Shown: positions 36,956-49,295 of the stretch, piece by piece
Position numbering within the stretch: the stretch's first letter is position 1
Layout: each line of letters starts with the position of its first letter
Notes under the pieces: generated by a model
The model's input: the letters and a program-made list of their open reading frames with translations, nothing else
The model's database searches: none
What the model was told of the DNA's origin: nothing
Assembly (NCBI GenBank): GCA_030407085.1
Contig: CM059587.1
Span: 43,746,501 to 43,810,500 of the forward strand
DNA length: 64,000 bases
Direction: 5' to 3'
Origin: Trichopria drosophilae
Lineage: Eukaryota > Arthropoda > Insecta > Hymenoptera > Diapriidae
Program-made: the position numbers and the translations under genes

Positions 36956-38045
36956 GGGGAGAGTAGTCAGAGTTGGACATAGTTTTGACTTTTCACCATA
37001 ACTCTTTCTGTAGGCTGAATTTCGCGGTCTCTCGCATATTGTCGGAAAGATCCACTAAAATGCAATGTTTTTGCTGAACATTGTAAAAAAATTTGATCAA
37101 AAGTTTCAGAGTTATAGGCAATTTAAAAAAAAAAAGGTAGTCAAGGTTGAACCAGGTAGTTAGAGTTGAGCCACTGTAGAAAATCATTGAAATATGCAAA
37201 TAAATGATTAAAAATGACCTTCAAATCATAAAATGACACTCAAACACCTTCGAAAATGAGGAAAGGAACCATGAAAGTGAAATAAAAAGTCATTCTACAT
37301 TTTTATATGAAATTAGATATTTTATTCTTCGTGAATGGAAATCAAGGAAAACTCTAACTATTCGTAGACGATGCTGCACGAACAGAATCGCCATCACGAG
37401 TTACAGCTCGAATAGCTTCGATTAGGTTAGACATGTCGACATTACCGCGGTTTGTTGTTCTTTTGTAACGTGAAGTTCGTCTGAAAAGTGAAAAAATATT
37501 AACAAAACCTTGTAATTTCTTTCTTTTCATTGTGAATAAAGCTATTGATACATCTTTGAGACGACAAATGAATTTCCGTTGCAAGAACGCGCCATAACTG
37601 TAAATATTTGGGTGGCTCAACATTAACCACTACCCATGGTTCAACACTAACCACTACCCATGGTTCAACACTGACTCCCGTGTCATTTACCGATAATACC
37701 TCGCAGAACACGTGATAACACGTGATACAAACGGCAAATTATATTCCACATTTCTATATAACATCATAATGAACAATTTTTGTCAACTTACTTTGTTTCT
37801 GGCATATTTATTTCATATTTGATCCTCCTCTAATCACGCACTCCAACAAGTTTTTCGTTCACTGCATAATAATGACCCACTTTACAAAACTACAATCTTT
37901 GCACACTTCACTGCAATTGGCGTGAAAAGCTTGCTTACATTGATAACAACTATTTACAACCAAACACAGATGGCGTTAGTGTTATAAATCTAAATAAACA
38001 CGATTTCTCAACCCTGACCACTGTCCAACTCTGACGACTCTCCCC
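36956..38045 (-). mobile_element. pogo-like (Tc1/mariner superfamily) non-autonomous element
   Basis: Ends are GGGGAGAGTAGTCAGAGTTG at the left and a complement ending GACGACTCTCCCC at the right, flanked by TA on both sides (36954-36955 and 38046-38047). Inside, the minus strand carries a two-exon fragment of a pogo-type transposase. Subterminal repeats of an AGTYAGAGTTGAAC-like motif lie at about 37131-37175 and, in inverse orientation, at 37612-37684. Length 1090 bp, so most of the transposase gene (the DDE part) is missing. Confidence 0.8.
37354..37805 (-). pseudogene. pogo-type transposase N-terminal fragment, two exons
   Basis: On the minus strand, exon 1 (37792-37805) starts ATGCCAGAAACAAA and is followed by GTAAGT. 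A ~311 nt intron ends in a pyrimidine tract and CAG at 37481. Exon 2 (37354-37480) continues in frame to a stop, about 46 residues in all. Exon 2 contains NRGNVDMSNLIEAIRAVTRD, GDSVRAA: the first two helices of a psq-type helix-turn-helix as found at the N-terminus of pogo/Tigger transposases. The stop falls where the recognition helix should follow, so DNA binding and catalysis are probably lost. Confidence 0.65.
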
Positions 38046-39020
38046 TATCATATACAAAAACCGCAAGCAGAAATGTTGGTGTAAGGTATCGACTGCTCAA
38101 TAACGATATGTTTATTGCCAACGTAGGAAGGCTTGGAGGTAATTATGATTTGATGAACAAGGTTACCAAAAAAGTACCGTCGCCTAGATGCAGTAAATAG
38201 CCAGGTTCTTGCAGAATGGCGCAAATTCATCACGTCACAAACACATCTCAGAGCAATCTTTTGCAGTCATTGGAGTTTAGTATTGCGATAGACACAGAAA
38301 AACGCTTAATCAAGATGTGGGATGACTGCTGAATTGACTACCGAGAGTTTGATAGAAGGTGGAAAAAAATACCAGGATATTTTTGCATGTACAATGCGCA
38401 GTTTTTCGACTAAACATTACACTTGCTAATGTACCAACTACATACAGGACTAATTCGCACCGTCCAGCATCTTTTTCTGAATCCTGATTATTTAGAAAAT
38501 AAACACAATTTTAACAAATTGTGAATACTAAATACATAGAAAACAAATTATATAAAGTAACACTCACTTTAAAATGGGCCAAATGTAACGGATTGAGCAT
38601 TGCCGTAATGGAATTCAAGCATCCAATACTGATTCCGTGAGCATTTCATAATATGAGGAAAGTCTTGTTTACCTTGGATGAAATTGTATTATAACATAGC
38701 GATTATTACGAGGTTCAATTTCTTTCCAACAGGTGCAGTGTACTTCATATTATATTTTGTTTATTTAATAAGATGTTTATTCGTTACAGTGAACTACATT
38801 CCATAATTCTATTTAAATGAGGCAGAAAAAAACTGACAAAAAATCTCGATTTTCAATGCTTGTCATTCGTACGCACATAATCTACTTTTTAACGATAAAA
38901 CACGTTAAACAGAATCCGTTAATCCGAGGAAAGATACTTTTATGGAAGTCCAGTACAATATTTTCCATCGTATATTGTATTTACAAAACTGTAAGTAAAA
39001 TCTATTAATCCAGTTTTCTC
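38046..39020. other. gene-free AT-rich stretch
   Basis: Nothing was recognised; only short frames. Confidence 0.45.
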
Positions 39021-39840
39021 CGTTAGCTTAGGAGCTTAAAAACGAAATAAAGTCCCGGTTCGCGTTTTTCGTCGCTCGCGGGAGGAAAAGTCCAGGGGAG
39101 TGTAGCGCAGCGGGTGGAAAGGGAGTCGATGGGAAGGCGGGATGGGGAGCTTGCAAGTACCGAAAGCAGAGTCCGGGCAGCGCGGGGGGTCGAAAGCTCG
39201 ATAAATCTCGGCGAAAAGCCGGTCCTGGAGGAGCGGTGGCTGCGGCCCCGGTGCGCACCAGGTCGCACACATCTAGGATGATTTAGGTTCACCGACGAAG
39301 ACGTAATTACTCGGAAAAAATTCCAGTCAGGCGGGCCCCTGGCGTTCTCGTTGTTGAGTTAGAGTCGGACCGGTGTGGTGCTACGACGCACGGCGTCGTG
39401 CCACGACTCCAAAATCGCGACGCAATCAGCCAATCACGTAGGGGACTTCGAAAGCACCGTAACCGTAGCCCTCCAATCAGATTCGCGGCTTGCTTCGGCG
39501 GCACGCCGATAAATGCGGCAGCGTGGCCAGCTAAATTGCCCGCTGCTTTTTTGAGTAACAACCTGCCCTCCTTTGCTGTCCATCGTCGATAAGTACCGAT
39601 TGCCTGCCCATGGCGATTCCCCAACTTCGCTTCTTTTAACGGGTAATGGGGAATGGTCAAGGTACCATTTTTTAACCGATGTTTACTTAGGATTACGAGC
39701 ATTGATTGAGTCTTTGCGAAGAAAAGATACTCGTAACAGTTACCGATACCGTTCGATACCGCAGCGGATAACGTAATCCCAATACCCACGTGCACTCGCT
39801 TGATTTGTACCTGCAAAAAACTGGGCGCGTGGTTCACATG
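39021..39840. other. GC-rich non-coding region
   Basis: About 39040-39280 is strongly GC-rich and open in all three minus-strand frames at once, which argues against any one of them being coding. The 176-codon minus frame 39307-39837 has no domain, and its first part is of ordinary composition. A promoter or non-coding exon is possible. Confidence 0.35.
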
Positions 39841-40512
39841 CTGTAACAGTCAGCGGGCAATCGTTTCCATTTATATTTGTACTGCGTTGTATATCGTTAA
39901 ATGTACATGTAATTGTATTTCAATGTTTTACTGGATAATTGAACTTATTATATTTCTGTCCTGTTTTAGGTAAGTCTTAACAAGTGCCTAGAGGTATCGT
40001 GAGTATTATACTTTCTTAATAATTTTTAGTAAATCTATAAGACGATTATTTTGTAACTTTACAGGTACTAAAAACCTCACTATTTTAGCTCAATAATTTT
40101 CACTGTGCAACTAATTACGGAATTGTATTTAGGAGTTAACCACTTCACTGGTAGCCGTTTTCAAATGAAAAGCGCCAAGACTGGTACAAGGAGAAACTGT
40201 GAATGCCTGCTATGTCTGGCTGACTGCGACAGTATCTGATGTTAGAAAGTAAATATCGCAGGGTGTTTAATATAAATATCAATAACTCGCCTACAAGACT
40301 GTTTCGAATACTCAGCAAAATACATGGTGATGTTTTTTGTAAATGATAAATTTGCTCGACCATTCGAAATTAATTATCTACGTGAGTCTTGTTTTCGGTT
40401 TTATATACGAGGATCATTTTGGAAAAAGATACTTTGAATATATTCATAGGACAAATCGGAATGCAGATTAATTTAGTACAATAATGCACAAAAAAAGAAT
40501 AATTTTATTGGA
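39841..40512. other. gene-free AT-rich stretch
   Basis: Nothing was recognised; only short frames. Confidence 0.4.
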
Positions 40513-40620
40513 CCCTGGTAGAAATCTGTCCAGTTTTTTGTTACATTGTCCAGTTTTCCTATACCTTTAACACGGGAAACACAGAAACTGGCCAAAAACT
40601 GGACTCATTTTCTACCAGGG
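40513..40620. mobile_element. 108 bp inverted-repeat element (short MITE)
   Basis: Left end CCCTGGTAGAAATCTGTCCA and right end TGGACTCATTTTCTACCAGG plus G are near complements (about 27 bp). No target duplication is evident. The plus frame 40546-40746 starts inside it and is not supported. Confidence 0.7.
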
Positions 40621-41337
40621 GAGGAAGATGAGTTTACGAAAAAATTGCAATGCAAAAAGTGGAGGATTTTAAAATATCACAGAATTATAATGCTAGATGT
40701 TTCGACCCATAGACACGTCCTCTTCATTTTTTATTTATCTTCATAATCATATTATTATTTTTATCGACCATTTATAAATGATATAATTTATTTATCTTCC
40801 TTATTATGAACCTATTAATGCCCCTTGTTTATGACCGAAATAATCCAAGACTTACAATTATACAATTATTAGTTCCCCGATTAACCCTCTTTCGTCCAGT
40901 GACGAGTATATTAATCGAGACATTATAAATTTGACATCGTGCTAGTCCGGAAACTTCTAGATGCAAAAGAGTTAATATTCAGCACAATTTGAGAGTTTGC
41001 AATAACAAGTTCAACTCATTTTTACTTGACTGTTCGTGTAAATCTTCTACTAATTCGGCGCAATAAACAGGAAGAGCAAACAACTTTGGGAACAGACGAA
41101 TTTTATTTGACTGTTTTTTCTTCGAAACATTCTGTATATCATCATTATCTTCATAGCTAATTCTGCTCTCATGTTGTTACTGAAATAAACTTGATGAAAC
41201 GGACAACGATGAAAAAGAAAAAGCCGCTCATTTAAGCAGGAAAAGAAGAGCATTCCTGATGAGAGTCGAAACACGTCAAGTGAGCCCTTCAAAAAAACAC
41301 TAGGTCGTACATTTTTTGGAACACAGATCAAAGGAAC
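40621..41337. other. gene-free AT-rich stretch
   Basis: Nothing was recognised. The 93-codon minus frame 41050-41331 has no domain. Confidence 0.4.
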
Positions 41338-41646
41338 GGGTGCACCTCAAAAACCCGACAAATCACAAAATAGACACTTCAAAAACCCGACATTTCAAAA
41401 TACAGACATTCAAAAACCACAGTACATAAAAAAATAATCTTGGGTCGCTGTCGTTGAGCTCTCACAGGAAGGTAATTTCAAGGTCAAAAATGCTTGACCA
41501 AGGGATTAATTTTATAGGTCACTTGAAGGTCATATCAGTTCGAATAATTACATTTTGAAATGTCTAATCTTCGAATGTCTGTATTTTTAAATGTCGGGGG
41601 TTTAAGGTGTCTGTTTTGTGATTTGTCTGGTTTTTGAGGTGCACCC
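41338..41646. mobile_element. foldback element, GGGTGCACCTC ends, 8-bp duplication
   Basis: Begins GGGTGCACCTCAAAAACC and ends with the complement GGTTTTTGAGGTGCACCC. The arms carry repeated AAAAACCCGACA and ATACAGACA units. It is flanked by AAAGGAAC (41330-41337) and AAAGGAAG (41647-41654), an 8-bp duplication with one mismatch. It is non-coding, and related to 15568-15784 and 47162-47359. Confidence 0.88.
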
Positions 41647-41654
41647 AAAGGAAG

Positions 41655-44600
41655 GACTATACGTGCTAAACATAGCCTGGATTTTTAATTTTAAAAATAT
41701 TCAATTTTATAGTTTATACGGACTAAAAATTGGACGTTCATGGTACGGAGAACTTTAGATGTAAGAAGCTTCAATAAGAATTAAATCAATGATTCGAGTT
41801 ATAAAAACATTAAATTTTAAAAAGATTATTTACAAAAAAACTCGTTTAAGTCTCTATGCGAACACAACTTGTAAACTCATATTTATACACTCACTGATAA
41901 ACAGAGATATTCACTATGTCTATTTTGTTGCCACGCATACAATTTAGCTTTAGCATTAATAAGTAGAATCTAATTTTAGAATGAAAACGTTAATATAAAT
42001 ATATTGGTAATGATTGATTTACTTTTTAAAATTAGCATAATACATGGTACTTTCATGCCACGTTAAAAAACCTACTGATATGTACTTCAAATAGACAGCA
42101 GTTTGCGGAAGATATTTTCATGTCAGTATTTCATACCGATTTATATTGGTTATAAATAAAAGTTTTAACGCGATACCTGTAAACACTTGTATGTTATTGC
42201 GAAACTCATAATTCATTGCATTAAATCTCATCGAATGTCCAAACAGGGAGTGACATATTACTACTTTATTTTAATTCCGAAAATTAAAGCTGTGAAGTGC
42301 AATAATTTACCTTTGAAATGAAGCAGGTGAAAAAGAAAATTTGCATTTTCCTATTCACGATGTTCGAAATAAATAAATATTATGCTTCAATGTTCTTCAA
42401 AGTGAAACTTTCATTTGTGAACGTGGCTTAAAAACGAATTTATCAAGTTATGACGTTTGTTTCTGTTTACATAAGTGAAATGGAATAAGCGGAAGTTATT
42501 ATACATTGCAATTAAGTTATTATTAGGTATAAATTGCCTTTCCTGACATTGTTTAATTATTATTTCAGACAGTGATTACTATATGAATTCATATTTGTTT
42601 AAATATTTGTTTATTATCATCGTCCTATAGCAATGATTAATGTTTTTATTGCAGTTCATACAGTCCGAGTTACTCAGGTTAACTGATTTTAATGTGCAAA
42701 ATCTTCTCAATTGTATGCAAGAGTAATATTAAATAATTTCTTAGTAATTGGGTACTAAGCTAATCGAAGATGTAATGCAAATAGTAGCATATCATACATA
42801 TATAGAGATGCTAATCAATCAATTTGCACTAGTGTCCATTATCCCAGATTATCCGTGCTCATGTGATTTGAGATGGTTTGCTAGTTGATATATATATGAC
42901 CCACCCCATGTAACTTTATATCGCATAGAAATGTCGTTATTCGACCATCTTTGTGTCACAACCCCTGAGGTTCTGCCCAATCGTATAGAAGTATCATTTG
43001 CCTTCATGCTTCAATTCCTCTGCTTTATCCCATAATTCACAAGCATCGGCCCTTAATAGAACATTTCGATAAGATAATATTTGAATACGTAGTTTTACAA
43101 GTAATTAACGTCAACATTATAAATTCTGAACTGACATTAATGGAATGAAGTCATATTTACCCTTGATGAAGAATTGTTTAGATATGTCCATTCATTTTGA
43201 ATCTTGCCGACCTAACAACGTACTTTAAAAGTACTTTTTAAACACTCCGGGAGTAGAAATCGATTTTGCGCCCTGTCCTGAAATCTTCGGGCGCAAATTA
43301 CCGAGCCCTACACCTGTCAAATTAATAAATATCGCATGCAACACGGTCGATATATTGATCTCCGACAAATGTGATTGTTGTCCTCGCCTCGCTTTGCTAA
43401 TTATTACGCCCTTGTTTCATAATATACTATTATATTTTATATTGTCGTTTATACATTATAATTTTATTTTGTATAAATATAGTTATTTAAAAAAAAATAC
43501 AATTTTCTACGCATTTCTGTAAAGTTCTTTTTATACACAATAGATAATTAATTATCTGGAATTATTTTTTAACTGCGTCTCATATTACAGATGCTGGCTT
43601 TAATTTATTATCTCATCAAAATTAATAGTGGGATTATTATTTAATGTTGACGATCAACTTTTCATTCTTACTTCGTCTTTTTGACATAAATTTCATGTTA
43701 TTTTAGTGATATTCCTGCATACATTTGGATGACTTATTTCATATTCACAAGATCCTATTTTTCTCTAGCACAATACGTTCATAGTATAACCTAAGTAAAT
43801 CAAAGTTATTCGTATATTATAAATATGCTACTTTCCCTTTAATTGCATGATTGTAAATATGTAAAACAGAAGATTTTATATATACTCAATGTACATTTTA
43901 AGTATGTATATTAAAATTTAAGCCGTCAACAGATAAAACTAGTCATATACACATGTCATTTTAAATTTCGAAAACATGACATCTATGAATGTCATTCATT
44001 TTTTATCTCGCTATACTTATAACAATTAACAAATAAAGATTGTTATTGGTGTCAGAAGAATGTGTTACACACAGAGATACTGCTGGAAAGGTTTATTTAT
44101 TTTATAATAACAGCACATTTAATGAATACTGTAAACTAAATATTTAATTGTAACCTATTCAAATTGCATGCATTTATTATTTTATAAATTAATATATTAT
44201 TAACATTAGATCAATTATTATCCTTACTATTTTATATTATTATTATATTTGTTATTTATTTAAAACGACGATAAAACTTAGCTTATAAATCTTCCGGCCA
44301 ATTCAGCTAATCAATTAGTAAATACTTTTAGGACGAAAGATAGAACGGATGATTAGGCATCCCATTTCTATTTTCCCCAATGCTTTTTCTTAAGGGTTCG
44401 TCGAAAGGACAGCTCTTATCGGATATTCGTATCGATTCGACGTGGACATGTAGTTTAAAACGAATGGTAGATTCCAGCATTGATTTTGTCAGGGGAATTC
44501 GGAAATAAGTGACAGTATAGGGAGAGTCTCGTACATTTCAACATTATGCTCGCTTGGCTACAAACGTCAAATCAATTTCAAACTACTTGAAGGTGTTTAA

Positions 44601-45234
44601 ATTCAGGGATTTATAAAATCGCGTCTTATTTTTCCAAACTTGTAATAAACAAATCTTTAATTTTTTATAGTTGTCGTTTAAGAGAAATTAATTCCTGAAA
44701 CATGCTTTTTTAAGTTATTCATTATATATGTTTATTGTTTTTATAATAGTATTGATCAATATCTCATTTTACTTGCTAAGTGACAAAATGATGAGTACTC
44801 TAGTGTAGTCCAATTCTATATAAAATAGCGCATGCCACAGAATATAAGAATGTAGTGAGTTGCTATGAGTCGTAATAAGTATTTATTAAAGAAATTTATT
44901 TTTTTTTTTCAAATAAAATCAAGCAAAGATCTTCATTTCAGACGGCAAAAATGGAAACCTTTATCACGGCAGTCAGTTATTTAGAGGATTTCAAATGGGA
45001 CCATTTGTAGATAGCCCAAGGTATACTAAACAACAGGCAGTTGAGCATTTTCTAGGCCATGGCGTCAAAGAAAAGATAAAAGTTCTTAAAAATGGTTGAT
45101 TTTAAGATTTTGTCAAAATCTTAGTCCCGAAATATGACATTGGGTCAATTTATGCAAATAAAATTAATGAAATGGATTGAAACTCGATCCATGGGGGTTT
45201 TCGGGATCACTGTTTATAAATTCTATATGTATTG
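41655..45234. other. gene-free AT-rich stretch
   Basis: More than 3.5 kb with no open frame of note. A slightly less AT-rich patch lies near 42830-43400 and another near 44280-44560. No RNA gene or repeat was recognised. Confidence 0.45.
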
Positions 45235-45750
45235 AAAATTCAAAATAGCCGATCTAATATGGTGGACACGTTTTACAAAAATCGGAGTATTTGTCTTGAA
45301 TCTTGTGACTTATTTTTTCAGAGTTGCTGGTTACAAATTTAAATTCAATTTTGAATCTGTAATTGCCAATCTAATGTGTGGGACAAATTACCTAAATCTT
45401 GTAGGATTCGCTTAAAACATGATGCAGCATAATATTTGATGTTGAGTATATCACATTAAGTACTTTTTTTTGTATCTTTAAAAATTCATTGAATTTCGTT
45501 CATATTAGATTAATAATGGTGGTTTCATAAAATAATTGAATATACTGGTATGAAATTGAAATTTAGAATATTTGCAAAATTGACGTTGGCCTCCCTGCAT
45601 TAGTTTCCATGTACAATATTTTATCTACACACCTCATTAGTAACAAGTTGCAAAAAAGTCTTCGAAGCGCATTTTTTTTTAATTTTCGGCAATTTTGAGT
45701 TTTCAAAATCTGACTTCAGATTCGTAGTCAGAGACCTAAAAATTCCTTAA
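45235..45750. repeat. degenerate copies of the CCGCCATATTGG repeat
   Basis: Phrases 'attcaaaatagccgatctaatatgg', shortened here, and 'tcaaaatctgacttcagatt' followed by 'cgtagtcagagacc' resemble the units of 10572-11095. They are decayed and spaced out. Confidence 0.5.
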
Positions 45751-45957
45751 ATAACATGTTACAGTAACATTTAACATCATTTCTCCCCTGCATTTTGCGA
45801 ACTTCCTGTGACATCGCCGCTATAGTGGAGGAGTTAAAGTTGATGATAAGAAATGTCACTTTATTTACATCAATTGCGCATATAATTTCATATACAAAAT
45901 GTGATCATTTTAAATCCTTCTCAATTCAGCCATGTAGAATTCTTTCTCTGGAAATTA

Positions 45958-47073
45958 CACTGGGTAGCATAAAAAAAGTCGATTCGTGTTTATCTTAAAA
46001 TTTTTGTGTTTATTGAATCTGTCAGTGAACAAAAAAGAGGTTATAAACCTTTTTCATTCGGCCAGTTCCATGCAATTCGACATAAAAGTACGAAAAATTG
46101 CTATTTTAGCATTGTTTTTGAATCCTTATGTGTCAAAAATGCGACATGATACAAATTTCTAGTAGGTCTTAAACGAAACCTTAAAACATGAAATTTTCGA
46201 CGAAAACTGAAAAAATTACTACTAATAGTGAAGGAATTATAATCGTCGTTTTCGAAAATTTAATAATTAGGTATTATAATTGTATATGTAGCAAATTTCA
46301 AAGGCATATAAATAATTTTGTAATGCCTCGTACGGTGTATTTTACTCACATTGAAAATTCCTATTGATTTCCGAAATTCTTATCTAATACGGAAGTAATT
46401 CTTTTCTCATATATTATTATTTCATTAACATCGTAATAATAATCAATATTTAGAAATCCCTTGGGTAACAAAATCATAAAGAAATTCGAGTAAATTACAA
46501 ATATTTCGGTCGCCATATTGGATCTGCCATTTTGAATTTTGAATAGTGATAAGCAACCTAAAAATATCTGAGCAACAAATTTCAAGCGAGTTCGCGTAAT
46601 ATTTTTAATTTAGTCCGCCATATTGTGTTCGCCATTTTGAATTTATCAAGTCTAAATTTCCATTCGTCATCCGCAACTACAAAAACCATAAAGGGACCAG
46701 TTAAAAAAAATCTGATCATGGAAAATCGTTTTCTATCAGTTCTCGTCACCACAGCTTTTTTTTTAAAGGTGTTTCATAAATTAAGTTTGCCTACTATTAA
46801 TAGTGATTTTTCAATTTTTCGTTTAAAAGCTCATGTTTTAAGCTTTCGTTTAAGCTCTACTAGAAATTTGTATCACGTCGCATTTGTTACTCATAGGGAT
46901 TCAAAAAATGCTGAAAAAGCAATTTTTTCGCACTCTCATGTCGATTTGCATATGGAACTGACCGAATGAAAAAAAGGTTCGTAACTTCTTTTTTTCTTCA
47001 CTGAGACCTAACGAATCAATAAATATAAGAAATTTAAGATAAACAAGAATCGACTTTTTTTGTTCCCCAGTGT
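45958..47073. mobile_element. 1.1 kb palindromic element with CACTG ends (CACTA-like)
   Basis: Left end CACTGGGTAGCATAAAAAAA; right end is the complement of CACTGGGGAACAAAAAAAGT. Arms of about 250-280 bp (45958-46240 and 46775-47073) are imperfect reverse complements. It is flanked by TTA at 45955-45957 and 47074-47076. CACTR termini with a 3-bp duplication are the signature of EnSpm/CACTA elements. The centre (46505-46680) carries two CCGCCATATTG units. The 114-codon plus frame 46625-46969 is arm sequence. Confidence 0.75.
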
Positions 47074-47161
47074 TATTGACGGGAACACCTCAAAAACCCG
47101 AATTTCAAAAATCCGGAACATTGATAAATCGAAATTTAAAAAGTTGACGTTGACAATATTC

Positions 47162-47359
47162 AGGTGCACCACAAAACCCCGAAAAATCACAAAACAGACA
47201 ATTCCAAACCCCGCCATTCAAAAACCCAGACATTTAAAAAAACCAGATATTTCAAAAAATAGACTTTCAAAATATGCGTGTATTTTGAAATGTCTAGTTT
47301 GTTAATGTGTGTTTTTTGAAATGTCTGGAATTTGAATGTCGGGTTTTTGAGGTGCACCC
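47162..47359. mobile_element. foldback element, GGTGCACC ends, 8-bp duplication
   Basis: Third member of the family at 15568 and 41338. Left AGGTGCACCACAAAACCC; right GGGTTTTTGAGGTGCACCC. Internal CAGACATTT-type repeats are present. It is flanked by CAATATTC (47154-47161) and CAATATCC (47360-47367), 7 of 8 identical. Just upstream, 47083-47130 has GGGAACACCTCAAAAACCCG, which looks like a broken end of another copy. Confidence 0.8.
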
Positions 47360-47369
47360 CAATATCCGA

Positions 47370-48465
47370 TATGAAGCAATAAAAATGAGTGCTTGTTAAC
47401 ATTAATATAAGTTTAATTGAATGATTGAATAATTGCAAGAACCAATTCCATGGAAGGAAAGTGCTTGCACCTTAAAATTAAGAAGTTCGAAGCAAGTTAG
47501 AACTAACTTGGATGTAAAATTGTTGATCAAGTAATCGTTAATGAAGTTTATGAAAGTTTTTATTTCTCGAATTCCCTTGAAAGTCCTTTGATATAGATAT
47601 TGCTCTTTTGACTAACTTCACGCACCGTCCACTCTCTGTCTCTCTCCCGCTCTGTTGCTTTGCTTCTTTCCTATTCATATCTATTTCCATCCCTATCTCT
47701 CATGATTTTTCATAATTGTGAACTGCATTCTTGAAAGTCAACGACAACCCGCGTCGAGTTTCCGAGTCTTGGAGCTTGGTTGGTGCACGATGTTTGCCTT
47801 TCGTCTACTTTCCGTACGGGTTCTTTTGCCTCCACTCCTTTGGTTGGACTGAATTGGCGAGTAAACTTTGCAGCCCACGAGTACACGCGTCGTTTTCCCT
47901 TTTCGCCGCCCACTCCGCCTTTTCGTTTTTTGCTCCTCTAACTCATTTTCGCAGCATTCCTAGTGAAGTGGCGCATACGGCACTTTTCCATAAACGAAAC
48001 GGTTCGCCCGTGATTAGTTGTTTATTTTAATCCGACGCGAGTCGTTTACTCTCTCCTCCGTGTTTATTTCTATTACTGTGCTTTTTCCTTCGTCACTTCG
48101 TTGCTATCTTTGTGTGTGACTCTGCACACACGGGACTGTATTTTTTTCTGTCGAGTCGATCCGACAGACCGGAAGAGCCGCGACACAAACGGGAATCGAG
48201 AAGCGTGCCTTTACGGAGTTCCTGTCCGTACCTCGCGTCCAGCGTTTCATTTCCTGCGACTGGCAGCCTTTTATCGAATCGCCTTCGAGCTAAGGATCGA
48301 TGCAAGCGAAATTTCGCGCTGTTTTTCAAATTAAACGTCTTACGGGAGACGATTTTTCCAAAATTATCCTCGCATTCTATGCTCATACAACTTTTAATAA
48401 TCGGAAAACAATTGATAGTTCCACTAGAGTTCTAATATTCTGATAGCTCCACAAAATTTGATAAA
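47370..48465. other. less AT-rich non-coding region
   Basis: About 47630-48350 is GC-richer, with many CpG and short overlapping frames on both strands (47731-48030, 48093-48386, 48101-48334, 48112-48435), none with a domain. It could be a promoter or 5' untranslated exon of a gene beyond the window. Confidence 0.35.
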
Positions 48466-48760
48466 CCCGAGTAGAAATTGCAACCGGGCTCTGACCGGAA
48501 TCAATTTGGTTGTATCCAGGATCCGGCCGGGCTTGTTGAGCTTATCCGACTGCAGCCCGGCCTGATTTGAGATACTGACTGGGCTATGATCGGATCCCTA
48601 CCAGGTTGCCCTCGTTGTATTCAGAATTCGAAGGGATCGGACTAGCCCGGCTGGATTCCAGCCAGAACCCGAATCGAATTTTTAATTGTGTTAACCAGGC
48701 CGCATCCCGACTCGGGCCTTCTTTCTATTGGGGTCAAATCGGGTCATTTCTACTCGGGAA
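48466..48760. mobile_element. 295 bp element with 13-bp terminal repeats CCCGAGTAGAAAT
   Basis: CCCGAGTAGAAAT at 48466-48478 and its exact complement ATTTCTACTCGGG at 48748-48760. It is flanked by AAA on both sides. The interior is GC-rich, with many degenerate GCCCGG/CCGGGC units. The AAA duplication is weak evidence in AT-rich DNA. Confidence 0.7.
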
Positions 48761-49295
48761 ACCGAATATTTCTGAATATTTCTGACCACTATAAGAGAAG
48801 GATATATGTAACCTTCAATTTTTTTCAACTTCGATTTCGATACGAAATGATTCAAATTAAAGTACAAAACATGTAATTTCACGCCTTAACGGATTTAAGA
48901 AGTAGTGATTTTCTTTTCTAGTCCTAATCTAGTCTAATGTTTACTGCAAAAGTGGTGTCTTTCAGATTTTGCAAAGTTTTCAAGGTATCAGTGTTTCATT
49001 ACACTCCTTCGCAATATTTGGGAAGGATCGGCCAACTTCGAAACGTTTCGGTTAGACATGAGGATCATATCATATAATCGGCGTTTGGATTGCTGCACGA
49101 TAGCATATTTTAAACATTGTATGTGATGAATATGTATACAATTCCTATATATGTGTAAATAATATTCTTTAATTTTGCAGCCTTTTTACTTGTCAGATAG
49201 TAATAAATCATTAAACATCAATTTGTTGTTTCGTAATACTATTGTAAATATGTTCACCATGAAATGTGGAAAGCATGAGAAATATTTGGCATTGT
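48761..49295. other. gene-free AT-rich stretch
   Basis: Nothing was recognised. Overlapping short frames at 48688-48882 begin inside the neighbouring element and have no domain. Confidence 0.4.

Noticed and set aside
39023..39292. Three overlapping minus-strand frames of 78-89 codons
   Set aside because: All three frames are open at the same place because the stretch is GC-rich; no frame is favoured and none has a domain.
39307..39837. 176-codon minus-strand frame
   Set aside because: No recognisable family, no splice context, and a part overlaps the GC-rich island. Kept only as a note.
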